Shown: positions 50,261 through 64,000 of the stretch, piece after piece
Numbering within the stretch: position 1 is the first letter of the stretch
Layout: each line of letters starts with the position of its first letter
DNA from: Himantopus leucocephalus
Taxonomy: Eukaryota > Chordata > Aves > Charadriiformes > Recurvirostridae
Assembly (NCBI GenBank): GCA_003993805.1
Contig: RSEF01000004.1
Location: 74,404,291-74,468,290, forward strand
Direction: 5' to 3'
Length of the DNA stretch: 64,000 bases
Notes under the pieces: generated by a model
Seen by the model: the letters and a program-made list of their open reading frames with translations, nothing else
What the model was told of the DNA's origin: nothing
Databases searched by the model: none
Made by a program: the position numbers and the translations under genes

Positions 50261-53200
50261 TTGCCCCAAGCTGGTCTATCCTAGCATCTCAGCACCAGTA
50301 AAAATTATCACAGAACTTCCCTTTATGAGCTTTTACACAAAACAGATGATCTCAATCATCAGAGTAACAAGTAGCGCAATTACAACTTGATCACATGCGG
50401 TCTATCTCCTGAACAAAGATTGTTGCCTTCAGCATATCATTGACTTGGTTTGCTTTTCTTTGGGATCTGTATTTAGCCCGACACAAGTATGGACAGCTCT
50501 CCCTGCATGCAGTTATGCATACATGACAAAGAAGAAAGCTAGCTTTTCCAGTTTCAAAAGAAACAGAAGAAAGCACCTTTCTCAGCACCACCATAGATAC
50601 CTCATCCTAACTGCCTTTCCCATTGCATTTCAGTTCCCATCAAAAACTTCCACTTCTACAGTTATTTGAGTACAACCATCTGGCATAAGAAGTCACTTCC
50701 CCACTTTTGCTCATTTTTATGGACAATTACTGCTTACTTAGTAGTATGGCCATTTAAAATAATGACTGAACTTGGGGTTTGCCATCCCTGGGAGTTGCAT
50801 CTTCTTAGTGTTGACTACACTGGCTGTGTTTTGACACTTGGCAAAGGTGATTCCTACCAACCAACTTTGTCGCCTAACTTTAAAGGTTTTTCCACCAGGA
50901 GCTCAACTGAAGGGGCCCAACTCCATTGGCTTACAGGCACCTAAGAAAACTAATTCCTACCCTTTCTTGATGCCCCATACAACTTGGGGCATCTAACATT
51001 ACTTAGTTTTCATTCTTCTCTCCCCAGTTTTAAGACCTGAACACTACTGATGCCCACATTTCTATATGCATAAGTGTGCTCAAGATCTAGTTTTACGTTG
51101 TTTGTATTTCAGCCTCTGCCTTTCCCATGACTTCAAAACTCAGGCCTACATGTCTTCCATCTGTGGATTCAAGTTTCAAGAACATGAGGCTCATCAACAA
51201 AATACTACTCAAGCCTGAACCTGCAAGCACTCAAGTGCTGCAGCAGTTTTCCGCATAGAGATGGAAGTCCTCTGAGTGCAGTAGAACTACTCGGGTGTGT
51301 AAAGTTACTTACGCGCTTAAGCACTTTAGGATCTGTCCTTAATTTTTAAAGCAAGTTTTCTGCCAAAATGGCAAGGAGTTTCACAACAATCAGCAGTTCT
51401 TGGGAGATTTCCTCTTCTTGTTCTAAATCTTATAAGAACAGCTGTTCTGGAGAAAACTTGGCCATATCTGAATGTCCAGACAGGCTCCAAACCCACAGGT
51501 GCAGGCTCCAAGCCAGGGATGCATATGTAAGTCTTCCTGAAATTCAACGGGATTCAGGTTTTCTCCTTTCTCTAACTACAAAACCACCACAGAAGGCACA
51601 GTGATCAATACTGAAGCTTCGGCAACGTACATGTATTTGCTGCTCACATTGCAGCCAACACTATTAATGAGATTTAAGGTTGAGACAGTTTAGCAAGACT
51701 TTTTGCACTGTTCCCACTACTGACTAGCCCTGTTGTATTAAGCTTAGAGCGTCTTTGTTTTAGTATTGCAGGTCAGTAGGGAAACCAGAAAAACCAGACC
51801 ATGCAGTGTGTGGGCAGGGTTCTCGGGGGGCAGAGGGCTACCTTGCTATATCACTAGAAAAAGGCGTTTGTTCAAAGCATGATTACAGTATTACACGTGC
51901 TGTAATCAGCAAACACTGGCTGTAACAGCCCCGAGAGTAATTCCTACTGAAGTTTTTGTTCTTTGTAAGCTTTACCAGTTCACACTAGATGTGAAGCAGG
52001 CACTGCACTGACTGACATTAAGAAAATTCATAAGACCTACTCAGTTTTCTCAGTTAAAAAACTTGGCTTAAAATAAAAACAGAGATGCTCTCACCTACAG
52101 TCATAGCAATTCCTGTACCATTTTCCAGCATACCTGTCTCCTGTCTTCTCCAACAGAAAGTTTGCTGTTAGTCAACCTTTCAACAAGCCAGACTTTTTTT
52201 TTTTCTGCCAACTATCACTGAGAGCAAATCTGGATGGAGTTCTGGACATCTTTCTTACTTTGCTCATTAATTTCACAGAAAGCATATTGATTTGTTCATA
52301 TTACCCTCCTGATGTATCAGGAGACTTGAAAACATGTGTTTAGCTGATTATTTGAATCTTGTGCCACAAACACCTTTTCCAGAAGTCATCACAAATGTAT
52401 GTCAACAGTCATGATCTAGTAAGTGAGAAAGGTGAAACAATTTTAGATACTAAAGTTTATGTTATGAAATTATTTGCTTTGTGGCTAAATCAGTCATTTA
52501 ACAGGTTTTTGCTCAGTCAGCTCAAGACTAAATTTGCTTATTATATTGCTAAAGCCTCTCAACCACATTCATTGCACCAAACGTCACCAATTGTGTTTTA
52601 TTAGAGACTAAAAAGACAGCGTCTTTCATGCAATATGACACGAGTCCAACAAACTGTAAATAACACAGTCTTAGTTTGAAATAACTATTAAAAAAAATCA
52701 ACTCTGAAAACCTGTTTATTCAAAACTTGACATAGACTATTGGATTTGGGGTGCCAGAAGAAAAACACTCCAATTGATCAGAAAAATACATTAAAAATAT
52801 CCTCTAATTCATATTCCAACAGCTACAGATCATTCACTCCTATTTTGAACTTCCAGCTAGCACCAAACTCCAGTATGACATCGGGGCTATCTTCACAGCA
52901 AGAGAATCAATTCCTAGAATTCTGCAGCTTGTAAGGTGCAGGTGCGGAACTTAAAGTGGTCTCTGATGCTCAGACACCCACTTTATATTCCTCACCTGTT
53001 CTTTGCCTGTTATAGTACTTCAGTAAACTCTAAGGAGACATCTTCGGTAAGAATCAACAGAAACTTGAGTAAAATCTATTACAGCTTTTCATGCTCTTAA
53101 TTACACTTGGTCTCCCTTAAGGTGCAACATGAAGTGCATACCAAACTGTACTCCAAACAATTAAAAATCAAGAGAAGCCAAGTCATAAACTCTCTGGAGC

Positions 53201-56200
53201 TAATGGGTTAAAACAACAGCTCAGGGTTCATGGATGGCTACAGCAGCAGCATCAGTAAATGAATTTAGTGATGCATTATCCCTTGATACCTCCCCCAGTC
53301 AGCGCTGACTGGCAATGGACAGCAGCTTTGGGAGGAATATTGCTGGATTTGTCATACATAATTGCAGTGGGTTTCTCCTGCCAGCTTGTGGGTGGGAGTC
53401 AGAGAGGGGACCCTACACGGTATGACTAATTAATTTAAAAGACATCCAAATAGCCAAACCATTCATCATGGTCATCACCCACAACAAAGTCCCAAGTCAA
53501 TTTTCAATCAGAATTTTCTTGGCTTGCAGTTTCCTTCCTCTGATTCATAGAAGCAGTGCTCATGGTGAAGAAGAGCGCAACCCGCACAGCATGGGAATAG
53601 CACTGGTACCGTCCCACTTAAACATGGCAAGGGTCCTGGGATGGGAATGCAGGGTAAAACCGACTTGCTTTCCAATAGATAAAGGTTCCTTAGGAGGTGT
53701 GGGTGTGTGTTTGTAACAAAGCCTTCACTATAGAACTGACGTGGACTTAAGAGCTCAGGAAGAACTGCAGAGACAGGTTAGAAAGCAAACGCCTTAAAAG
53801 TAAAGAAAGAGGCTTAGTTTTCCTCTCCTTGCTCAATAGGAGAGCCTAATTTGGTATCCCAATGCAGCCACCAATTATTTTGTCCATAGCAAAAGCATTA
53901 GATAAAGGATGAACCTGATGGAAATGAATGATACAGAAGATTATGTCATTTTTAAGCTTTACTGCTAGGGAGGCTGATTTTGCTTCTGTACAGAACTCTA
54001 ATCACTCCGTTCTTGCAGAGCATTAACTCCAAGCATTTCTCTCCTGAAATGCTCCATGTCAGAAACAAAACAATGGCACCCACCAAAACTTATGCATTCG
54101 TCTCATTCTGTACCATAACAAAATACGATGGAAAGGCAGTGTTAATGGGAGAAAAATCAGCCAGCACCTTTCATAATTTTGGAGAAAAAAAAAATCCAGC
54201 AAGAATTGCTCTAAACTTTTTTAAAAGTCACAAAATTAAAAAAATGTGTTCATACTAGCATTCCCAAAGGTCATTCTGATATGCCTTTTGTTTAGATACA
54301 AGTAATATTGGAGATGGAGAGAGCAGAAAGGAAAGTGGACGTACCATATGCATACATCTACAAGTGGCAACACTCCCAAACCTGCCATATAAATTTATTG
54401 CATCATCTGTGGCTCAGTCAAAATTCATTAGCTCCGTATGCCTGTACGCAAGTATGGGAGAGTGTGCGTGTGCGTATTCACACATCTGCTTTCAATCGTT
54501 ACACTGAGGAAATCCTACACAGTAGACACATGAAATGTCTTTAACTACAACCTGTACCAAAGTGTGAAAGAGACAGAAAGAATTTAAGAGAGGGAGAATT
54601 TTTTCCTGCCAAAAGGAGGACCGAGCTGCAAAAATGAGTCACTACATACCAAGATTGTTTCGCACTTCAACTAAAGTGTCAGTAAAAGTTTGGTTTAGGG
54701 ACTGAAACCAGTAAGTTAGTATGAAGTATACAAAAGACAGGGGTTTTTAGTAAGAATTACCGACTGGTATCATACCAGCTTCTTGAGAAACAACTTAAAG
54801 GAAGCTCAGGTCTATTATCTAAGTCTCCAGTGAAGACACGAGTGACGCTATGTTTGATTTGATTAATTAGATGTAGAGCTGCAATAAGCAAGAAGATTTG
54901 ATTTTCTATATACAGCTGTGACTATAATAAGCAAACAGAAGTTGTGGGGAGTGGGGGAGGCCAACTATATACCCTGAAATGTTAACGCCTGGAAAAAGTT
55001 CCAAAGTACTCTTTGCATTCTCCATTCACTGAATCCTGTGCATTGTAATGGGCCAAATCAAGTTCAAGTGGTACATACCCCAAGGACCTAACGAAGACTC
55101 GCTCCCAGCTCCAATCCACCTGGCAGGACTCTGTGCTCTACACAAAGTTCCACCAGAGGCACTAAGCCATGCTGATTCAAGGAGCTGTTAAATCAAACAA
55201 GGCCAAAACAGTGCCTATAAATGCCGCCTTTAACACCAGACTGCAAAAGAACTAACTATTTTGATCACAAGCAACCTGCAAGTTGGACACTGTCTTTAAC
55301 TTGAGTCCCATAAGAACCTTGGTGGTGAGAGCATCCTATCTACAGTTCTTACAAAAGAGTTTGGATAGATTAACTGAAAGACACAGCCAGTTTCATTTCT
55401 TTGTAAGTCATATAAAAGGGAGGACTCCTCCTGAACTATCAGTCTGTACACAATATAATTCTGTAGTGAGTAAGAGTCAGAGAGCTCTCATAGCTCCCTG
55501 TACACTTTCTGCCCCAGTTCTGGTTTTGAAGCAGCACCCACGGGTCTGAAGGAGGGTTTAAACAATGTATAAAAGTTGTATTTTAAATAATTTTTTTGGA
55601 AAAAAAAAGTTTTAAAAGACAAATAATGGGATTCTACAAAACCAGTACCCCGTATCTATGGATATCTATGTGTATCTTAGCTACTTGTTGCTTATATTAA
55701 CTGTATTTAGCGCAGCCAAATCTTTCCACATTTGCAGTGCTTCATGGAGAGTTTTTATGCCAGGTCAAACCCAAGATTAATTTTAATGAACACCATAAAC
55801 TACTTGGGAGGGAACTTATAAATGAAACCAAGTAAGGAATAGTAGACATTTTCAAAGCTACTAGAATTCTACAGGCACAAAAAATCTTCACACAAACATT
55901 TCCTCAGTCATTTGCTCTTGTGAAATAGCTTTAATTATTAAAATTTTCCTGGCAGAACAACACTCCCCCTCTCGATCTTTTCATGCCACATATAAGACAA
56001 TAACTACAACAACCACAAATCATCAGTGTATATGAAATTCTGAGAGTCAAGTAATTATTCTAGTTATTTGCCACTGTTTTCTTTTGCATTTTCCCAAACA
56101 TTTTGCAGTTCATGCAAATGTATAATTTCATCCAGAACACTTGAAATACTGAAGAAGAAACATTCTAAACCTGCTGAAAACTCAATTATTTCCTAATATT

Positions 56201-57503
56201 GACCTCTTTACACACTGTCCATAGTTTATCTTCAGACAGAGATGATAACATCATCTCAGACAGAAATGTTATCTTGCTTATAAGCAGCTGTTACTTTTTT
56301 GCCATATAACGGTGTTTCCTTTAGCACAATAAAAATCATTTCTTTGACCTTTATTTCCATTTATTGTTCGAAGATGCTAACTGATATTACAAACAGGGAA
56401 CAAGAGCAAAGAATCTATACATTTGTACATACTTACTGTACTACAGATATTTTAAAAGTGTGTAAATAAGCGTGATTTTATAGTAAGGAAAAAGAAGAAG
56501 GCAATTTTAACTTAGCACTTGAAAAGCTCTCACGCAAAATACTCAAATCAACACTGCCATTGTGTTGATGTTGACTTGTCTAGTTGACACTTGACTAGTC
56601 TAAATGGGATATTCTTGTCCAGGTCCTTCATCATAACATCATTTCATACAACCCAAAAGCTGCCTTTCCAGTCCTGATGCTGGACAACCACGAACTACGC
56701 TGAAATCACGCCTTTATCAGCAGTGCCATTTTTCCTGTCCCATGCAATTTCCTGTCCCCTAAACCTCGGACCCTTCCGGCCAATGTGTGTTCTGACCTAT
56801 AGGGCTGAGCAAAACTAATACACCGGCATAAATTTGATGACGGCATTTCATAGCAGCCACTAATAAGTGAAGTGTCCAAGTACATAAGGCCTCCAAAATC
56901 CTGTTCCAGAGAATTTAAACCATTGTGTTACATCTGGCCAGAAACGCTGGCAAAATACTGATGAGATATGACTTATGGAAAGTCAAATCTCAGCACTACT
57001 CCAGCTTAAAAGAATTGTTTTAATTTACAGCCAGAGACCAAACATAAATCTACTGTTTATTGTTTGGCTGCCCTTTCCCCAGTAAGAGATTGCACAGTGC
57101 ACCGCAAGAGACCATTCGTGGTAGGACAAGATTGAAACATGAAGAGCAGCTAAGCATTAAAGAAAAAAAAAAAAACAATCCAGAAGGATTCGCAGCAACG
57201 GCTTGCAGAACATTCCTTCTCAAACCATGTCCTCCCTCCACACTTCACAGAGCAGATGTCCCTGAAGAAGAGTGGTTATTGTCCATCGCGTTCCCAGGGT
57301 CTCCTTCCCTCGGAGACTAGTGAGCAGTCTTTGCTCTGAGTCAAACCTCCCTTTGAGTTATCACACCCATACTTTCCAAATGCAACCACCCTCCGTACCC
57401 GCTGCAGGCTTACTGCTACGTCTTTGGTCACTGTAATACAGAACAGAAGTCACTGTGATGGGCATGAGGCAGCCGGCAATGCCAGGGACTCGGCACTGCC
57501 TAC

Positions 57504-57603
57504 NNNNNNNNNNNNNNNNNNNNNNNNNNNNNNNNNNNNNNNNNNNNNNNNNNNNNNNNNNNNNNNNNNNNNNNNNNNNNNNNNNNNNNNNNNNNNNNNN
57601 NNN
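57504..57603. other. Assembly gap, 100 N
   Basis: Exactly 100 N, again a placeholder length. The flanks are not obviously duplicated or repetitive. Open frames reported across it are artefacts of reading through N. Confidence 0.99.
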
Positions 57604-58918
57604 AAACAGTGACAGCTCTTGTGTGAGACAGCTGACACCTTTATTTCCTACAGCCATAAGTTAGAATGACTCTTCCAATACATTGCTAATACCGAACAAC
57701 TGGGGAAAAAGGGGAAGAAAAAAAAGACCACTAAAAAACAGAGAGACCCCTTACTAAAATTAATTATTTGGGACAGTAAATCTGTGAACAAGAGCTTTCA
57801 CTTCCCCCTTGCTTAAGTAACAAGAATTAGAAAGCAGAAGGATCACAGCATCAGCCACGGAGGGAGAAACTGCGTAGCAGTGAAAGCTTTCAGCATCCCA
57901 CAAGAAAGCAAGCCAGCATAGTGCAGGAAGGTTTAAGTAACTGCAGTTTCATAGTGGTTTTTCACATCACAGACTCAACACACATGCCCACTAAGAACAC
58001 CGCTTTGCTGCAAAAGCCTGATTTATAACCACTCCTTTTGAATTTTTGAAGGAGTTGATTTTTTTTGTAATAAAGGCTTTAGCGTCATGCTCTGCAAATA
58101 GAAAATTTTCATTATATCAGTCTTTCGGTACAACATGTGGGTGATTTTGTAGTTCGTAAGAGCTGGCAGAATTTTAAACCACTAGGCAGCTCCACAGGAG
58201 TGAGGGGGTTGGGAAATGGAGAAAAAAAAATTGCGTGATGGGGGTGGAGTGTGGCATTCCATAGATGAAATGGTATCAAATGTATCATTGTACAGACACT
58301 TGTTCCCAGTTCTACTGCATGCCACATGCTACAAGCAACATGATAGCAGCTCCTAAATTTGTCCAAAAGGAAGAAGCCATTTGGACTCATTGCAAAAGCT
58401 TAAGGAGAGAGGACAGAAGAAAACCGATGGAGTCAGAATCCCCAGACCCGAACTATTTTGAAGACCTCCCTGGCAAAGACAAACAACGCCCTTTGCTACC
58501 AGATTAATTCCACAACTAATTGAGACAGTTCAGCCCAGCAGCTGTAAGCAATGTCACAACAAGAGCACGCCGCTGGACTTGGCACAAGGCAGGACTACCT
58601 CAGCTGCCCTCCCCGGGACTGCTGAGATAGTTTAATGAATATATATACACGCCAGCAAGCAACAGGCAATCAAAAGAAATCTGAGATACTTTTATTCTAC
58701 CCATATAAATTCAAAGACAATCAAAACTAGAGCTTTTTCTCTGCAGTAAGTTTAGGCAGACTGCTGTAGGAGCCTTAACCTATCCCTCTTCTTTCCCATT
58801 CGGTGATGAAAACGAACCACACACATGAGCTGCAAATAAGAACACCCAGAAATGCTGAGTTTCATAACTGCCCCTTAAAGGGGGATAAATGAAAGAAGGG
58901 AATAAAAAAAAAAAAAGG

Positions 58919-58969
58919 AAAAGCCACATACAAACACAACTTGAAAAAGCCACACACAAACACAGCTTC
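58919..58969. repeat. 26-bp tandem duplication in an A-rich block
   Basis: AAAAGCCACATACAAACACA and AAAAGCCACACACAAACACA follow one another. They lie inside a longer A/C-rich low-complexity block (58904-59024). Confidence 0.82.
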
Positions 58970-60539
58970 TAGAAAGGGGGAAAAAAAGAATTAAGAAAAT
59001 GGGAAAAAAAAACCCAACCCCAAACCTGAGAATTCAAAATGCTCTGACCCTGTGCAGCATCTGCTGAGCCCATTACAGGAGCTCACTTTGTTGCAAAATT
59101 TGATTCCCTGAACATATATCACCTCTAAATGACTGATGTACAGAAGAAAAGGATGAAGCTGTCTTTAGCTTCTCTGAAAAAACATATTTGTGAAGACAAA
59201 GCTGTAGTTTACAAACTACGTTTTCCTTAAAATCTGTGTATATCAATCATCATCCTGCATTCCATTTAGTTCTGGCTTTGGGGTTTTTTTTTCCCTAGCC
59301 AGCTAATTTTTTCTCATCTTTGAACTAAACAGAAAAACCATGAGAGCCCACTTTTGTCCCCGGGAGCGGCTGGGAAGTCCTGCAGCAGAGCTGAGCACCA
59401 CGGCTGCGGTCTGAGGCTAACCTCAGGCGCCGGGAGGCCAGGGTGAAGCATCACCTGGTGGCACATTTAAGAGCAGCCACCCTGCTTTTAACCAGACAGC
59501 CACGGTGACACAGCCTTCCCCTCGTAGCTTCGAGAACAGCAAGGACACGCCATTTTTCTGGCTTATCTTAAAAACAACAAAACTTTAAAAATACAAATTT
59601 ATAGACCCTTTCTTCAAGACCACCAGCCCTGAGAAAACTAGAGACTTGCTCAATAATCATGTCCACCACATTCCCTCCTTGATAGGTGGAGTTACGGCAG
59701 TGGTAACAATCTACCCGTATATCAGCTGCAATGGAATCAGATACTAAATCCACATCCTGGTGTATTTTAACCTATTACATTTCCAGTTGACGCTTTTTCC
59801 CTGATAAAGCCCTGCCTAAAGGTTGTTGCAGGGCCTGCTCAGCACTTGAGTGGGTCAGCCCATTGCTAGACCAGGTCTCAGCTGGGCTAAAAAGACACCT
59901 AAGACAGCAAGCCATCTCCATGGCATCCCTTCTGCTGGCAGAGTGGGGACAGCATTCAAAAACAGAAGGGAAACACTGCAAGTCTCATGGCCGGGAAGAG
60001 TGGTTGACACCAGGTTAGGAGCTGTCTTTATTGAGGCCAGCAAACCATTTTGGTGAGACAGAAGAGGAGGGACGGCATCAGGATCCAGGGGGAGAGGGAG
60101 GAGGAGGGAATTCCGGGAGCAGTTGGACATGTCAGGGATATTTGGTGTCAGCGTATATTTTAGAAAAGGAATGGCATGCTTAAAGATGGTCACAGGCATC
60201 AGTCAAGCTGTGCTCTTGATACAGCCTTCATCTTCTGGAGTATTCTCCCTTGAGTTGCACCAGTGATACAGCCGGATGAGTTCACTAACAGGCTGGCACA
60301 GTGTCTTACGTGAGGAACAGGCTACAGTACACCAAACTGACATGCAAGGTACTTCAGTGAAGGCACTCACATGTCACCATTCATTACAGAACATTTTCTG
60401 GGCAGCAGAGCTGGCTAACGAGACTCTGTCTCGTTTCAGACCTCCAAGTTTAGAAGGCCCGTTCCTAGGTCCAGCTGGAGACAATGGCCATTTACCCGCA
60501 CAGCTGCCCAACTAGGGGCAGATTTTGCACCTGAATGTT

Positions 60540-61510
60540 GGAGGAGTACAGTTGTTCCCATATATGATGCTATTAGCCCTGATTGGAGAATGCCAAATTA
60601 GGCACAAGTGTTTCATACTGATTAGTTGTTAAGATTCTGTGTATATATACCATGGGATAATAGTTATCAAGTATTCAAATGACTCATCTACTTTGCTGTG
60701 CACTAGGCCTTTTTCCTCCTCTAACATGAGCTAAAATCTACAAAGCAAGAGACAAGGAAAAGGAGGGAAAGAGAGTGACTCTGACACCAGGGACAATTAT
60801 GTCCCAGGGGAACTTGCCTAGTAACGCTCTCGGGGGTCACAGCTGCAAGGCCAAGAAATAACAGCATGAAAATAACAGCAGGAGAAAATTAAGGGGGAAA
60901 TACTGCCACAGGAGATCAGTGGCTTCGGTGGAAGAGCTGCAAACAGCAGACCCTTAACCTTACTGAGGCCTCGAGGGTCTTAAACGTGCCATGTAACAAC
61001 AGCACCTGGGGATCTTCTGAAAGCCAAGAGTTAGGTCAGAAATCTGGCAGATGCCCACATCAATAGCTAAGCCTGTTCCCAGGTTCAGCAACGGTGAGAT
61101 CTGTGCTACAGTGAGCTAAACCCTCACAATTAAGAAAGAAAACTCACATACAACTTATTTCCCAGCATGCCAGCCAAGCACGATAGAAAAGGATGCTGTG
61201 CTCAGACAGCGTCACCTCAGAGCAAAGTCCATCCCTGAGGTGAGCCCTTGGAGATGGGTGGTCTTTTGGGTAGAGCTAAGGGCCAGCCTAGAGCAGGTGG
61301 CACGAGCTGCCTCTGGCTGTGCGAAGCTGGTCACTGTCTTCATTCCTCTAACCTCCATCCCTTAACTGAATCTAAGAGGGAGGGATGAAAAGGTCAGGTG
61401 TCTTGTACCTACATATATTCAACATTGTATATATGGCTAGATGGAATAAAAGCCAGCTGAAGACTGACAATCAAAATCCTACTTCAGTCTCTGTGTGTCA
61501 TCCTGCTTTG
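60540..61510 (+). mobile_element. LTR-like segment or decayed repeat, weak
   Basis: The stretch begins near TGTTGGAGGAGTAC and is GC-richer than its surroundings. It ends with a TATATATGG near 61425, GGAATAAAAGCC near 61444, and CTTCAGTCTCTGTGTGTCATCC, a GT-rich tail like an LTR U5. The TATA-to-AATAAA distance is only about 20 bp, too short for a normal R region, so the assignment is tentative. No retroviral coding sequence lies beside it. Confidence 0.3.
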
Positions 61511-64000
61511 ACTCATAAACACATGTGAATCTTTGTAAAAGGAACTTCAACTGAATATGTCATAACATTGTTATGTTGAAACTCATTTTCACATGAAATA
61601 AAGATGGTGATGTTCCTCAGTCACAAAAATCTCCACAGGAACTGAATTTGCAAAATAAATTTAAGCTTCAACACCATCTTTCCCCAGTCAAAAATTAATA
61701 TGCCAAGCAAATAGTGTACGTAAAGCTCAGGTATTTAGTTTATGTGGGCTAATAATCCACTTTTTGACAAAAACAATTAAGAAAAATTCTAGCTTTAGAA
61801 TCTTCATTCACCACATTTGCTTAAGTACTGGCAGAAAAACCCATCAACCTCTTTAAGGTGGTAAGACATGACTAAGTCTTGAATCAACTTTGTTTATGCA
61901 AATTTCTGACTAAGAGTTCCTATGCAAATCTTTTCTTCATGTGTATTTGTCTGCTTGTTTATTTCCTCCCCAAATTTATATTTGTACTCAGAAATTGTGT
62001 CCTCAGTAACCTTTAATGGGTGAACCGAATGGCCATACAGTAGAAGATATCAATAAAGCACAGTCTTTTACTCAAAATGCTTGATGTTTTTCTAATACCA
62101 CATTAAACAAAACCACAACAGGACTTAGAAAAGTCATAACACTTTCAGGCAAATGCTGTGACACTCTGGCTAGAGAAATCACAGGAAAAAAGCTAATAAT
62201 GAGCCTACAAAAACATATCCTACTGCCCAGAACCTCAACCCTCAAATTTTAGGGTAACTACATAAAGACTGATAAATTGTTCCTATCTTCTGTAAGGCTT
62301 TCTGCAAGAGCACCCAAGAAAGCACAGAGGGAGTTAGCCAGCTGCCTTCTTCCACCCTTTACAGAATAGAAAATCTGATTTTCAGAGATGGGAAACCGAT
62401 GATGCTCACATGTATGAAGGAATGGGAAAATAAACAAGCCCCAGATATGATGACCACACTCTTGCCAGCAGGACAAAACTACCTTCTTTATTGTTTTGGG
62501 GGCTTTTTCTAGAGCCCGCGTGAGATAGTGTCTGGATCAAATTAGTGCAACAGGCACACTCCACCTTCAAAAATCCTCTTTCGGGTAGCTTCATTCTGCC
62601 AGCTCTTCCCCTTACTTCAAGGTCAGCTACTTTGGGAAAAAAGGTGCATTCTCAGTTTTTCAGAAACCACCTGGACCTACAGGATTTAACATCAAAAGGT
62701 ATTTTTCTTGGTGCCTGGTTATCAAGTGTCTGCCATGCAACTTTCCACATTCTCTTCGCCATCAGCAGAAACCTGCACAAAGCTACCTTGTGCTAAAATC
62801 TCAAGTTTCTCCTCATTTCCACAAGAGACACTAGCTGCAAGCATTTTCCCAGGGTTCCAGCCAAAACTTTTATTCTGCTTACCTGTGTCCCCATTTGGGA
62901 GCCTATCCTCTACTTCTGCCCACTGTCATAGTGCAACTATTGTTCCGAGAGATGATTTCATGCCAACGCACCAAAAGAGACTCGTATGATGTAGACCCTG
63001 TGCTTCAAAGCCAGACAGATAAGGTTTCTTTTCTGATCAACACTTATCTTGGGAAAATGGTAATAGAAGTCTTACAATGGCACCCTAAAATGTAACTCAA
63101 CTTAAATATATACTTTTCTGATTCCCTGAAGCTTTTATTTGAGATAAGCCAGCTCATCTTACAGTCGCAGCGCAAAAGCAGATACAAAAACCAAGCTTCT
63201 ATCGTAACATTTAAAGGGTCACCATATACTTTGGAAATAGCCAAAGTTTTTTAAAACCTGAAGGGTCTCCAAGGCAAGAGTGATTCTCTGAGATGAGCCA
63301 GAAATTTACCTCCTACCTGAATGTGATAGTATCGCTTTTACCCCACAGCCTTCCAAGAATTAGCTGCAGGGAAATGTGACATCACTTTAAAGGCATGGTT
63401 GCTGTGCCTGTGGACACACTTGACGCGCACCTTCTCTTTAGACCTCCCGGTACCACGAAGAATCACCAGCTAGTAGGACCTGAGTTTATCAACAATTTGC
63501 CTCAAAAATACTTGGCATATTTTACAACTGAAGGGTTATATGCTGAGACAGTGCTGTCCCTACAACTGCACTGACTTGTACACACCCAAAGAAGGACTAT
63601 GGGGACAAAAAAGTAAAAAAAGCCAACTATACTGGTTTAGGTTGATCTCAGGTCCCACACAATATTCCCTTAAGAACCCTTTCTTTTGTTTCATGCCCAC
63701 TACCTGTAAACTTTTAGCACACTTCAAAACATGGTGTGTCTGGTGTGACCCACAATACAACATGGACTCTAAGTCATCCTACTTCCATAACACTGAATTG
63801 ATTTATTGACTGCCAAGATGAAGTCAAATTTATTATAGTTCCATTTATTATGTTTCCTAGTGAAATTTATTATGGATTCTTTATTACGGAGAAATTCTTT
63901 AATTTCTCCTTCGACCATTACAAAAAATGACACACATCTGTTCTTGTTAAATGTACCTAGCAGCCTTAGGGAGTGTTCATACCTCGTAGTTTGGTCAAAA

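Larger units (their letters stand above)
25741..64000 (-). other. LIMCH1: LIMCH1 intron upstream of the first recognised exon (5' end beyond window)
   Basis: No exon of a known gene was recognised in these 38 kb. The N-terminal LIMCH1 exon is GC-rich in other vertebrates, and no matching segment with a GT donor was seen on the minus strand. The interval holds three CR1 fragments, an unclassified repeat at 35.1-36.9 kb, one LTR-like stretch near 60.5-61.5 kb, two 100-N gaps, low-complexity tracts and short tandem repeats, listed separately. The remaining sequence is AT-rich unique DNA in which I see nothing specific. Assignment as an intron, rather than partly intergenic, is inferred from the exon at 25670 having a splice acceptor and a phase-0 start. 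An alternative promoter inside it cannot be excluded. Confidence 0.8.

Noticed and set aside
57361..57664. Open frames spanning the second gap
   Set aside because: They are translated through 100 placeholder N and so are not interpretable.
1..64000. tRNA, rRNA, CRISPR arrays, bacterial operons, or neighbouring genes such as UCHL1 or PHOX2B
   Set aside because: No cloverleaf, conserved rRNA blocks, regularly spaced repeats or recognisable exons of those genes were seen on either strand.

Overview
This window is vertebrate, almost certainly avian, nuclear DNA. The evidence is CR1 LINE fragments with bird-style 3' ends (inverted ATTCTATG repeats next to the conserved 'GGTTGGAAGGGACC' block), an AT-rich and gene-poor texture, and exons with vertebrate splice sites. 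It is a draft scaffold: there are two 100-N gaps and six single-N joins, two of which are flanked by near-identical duplicates.

The only protein-coding gene I can support is on the minus strand. Two short exons (25740-25670, then 13855-13786) join in phase 2 and encode part of a calponin-homology (CH) domain. Its sequence matches LIMCH1 (LIM and calponin homology domains 1) as I remember it, and matches the paralogue LMO7 less well. The window is therefore the interior of a large LIMCH1 locus: part of the intron upstream of the first exon (25741-64000), an 11.8 kb intron between the two exons, and part of the following intron (1-13785). I did not find the N-terminal exon, the exon completing the CH domain, or the LIM domain, and presume they lie outside the window.

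The rest is intronic: a decayed CR1 ORF2 body (about 44020-45430), two CR1 3' ends, LTR-like stretches (about 15.0-15.4, 16.2-16.7 and 60.5-61.5 kb), an unclassified repeat with 94-bp diverged copies (35.1-36.9 kb), simple repeats, and G/T-rich low-complexity tracts. All three CR1 pieces lie in the same orientation as LIMCH1.

I found no rRNA, tRNA, CRISPR array or prokaryotic system, and nothing I would call a new biological system. The most testable leads are a CpG-rich patch in the intron between the exons, with an ATG and a splice donor in the correct phase to act as an alternative first exon; a plus-strand exon-like segment beside a gap; and the unclassified 35-37 kb repeat. Many other intronic reading frames look exon-like by chance. 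They are listed as rejected because the CH domain is contiguous across the two real exons.
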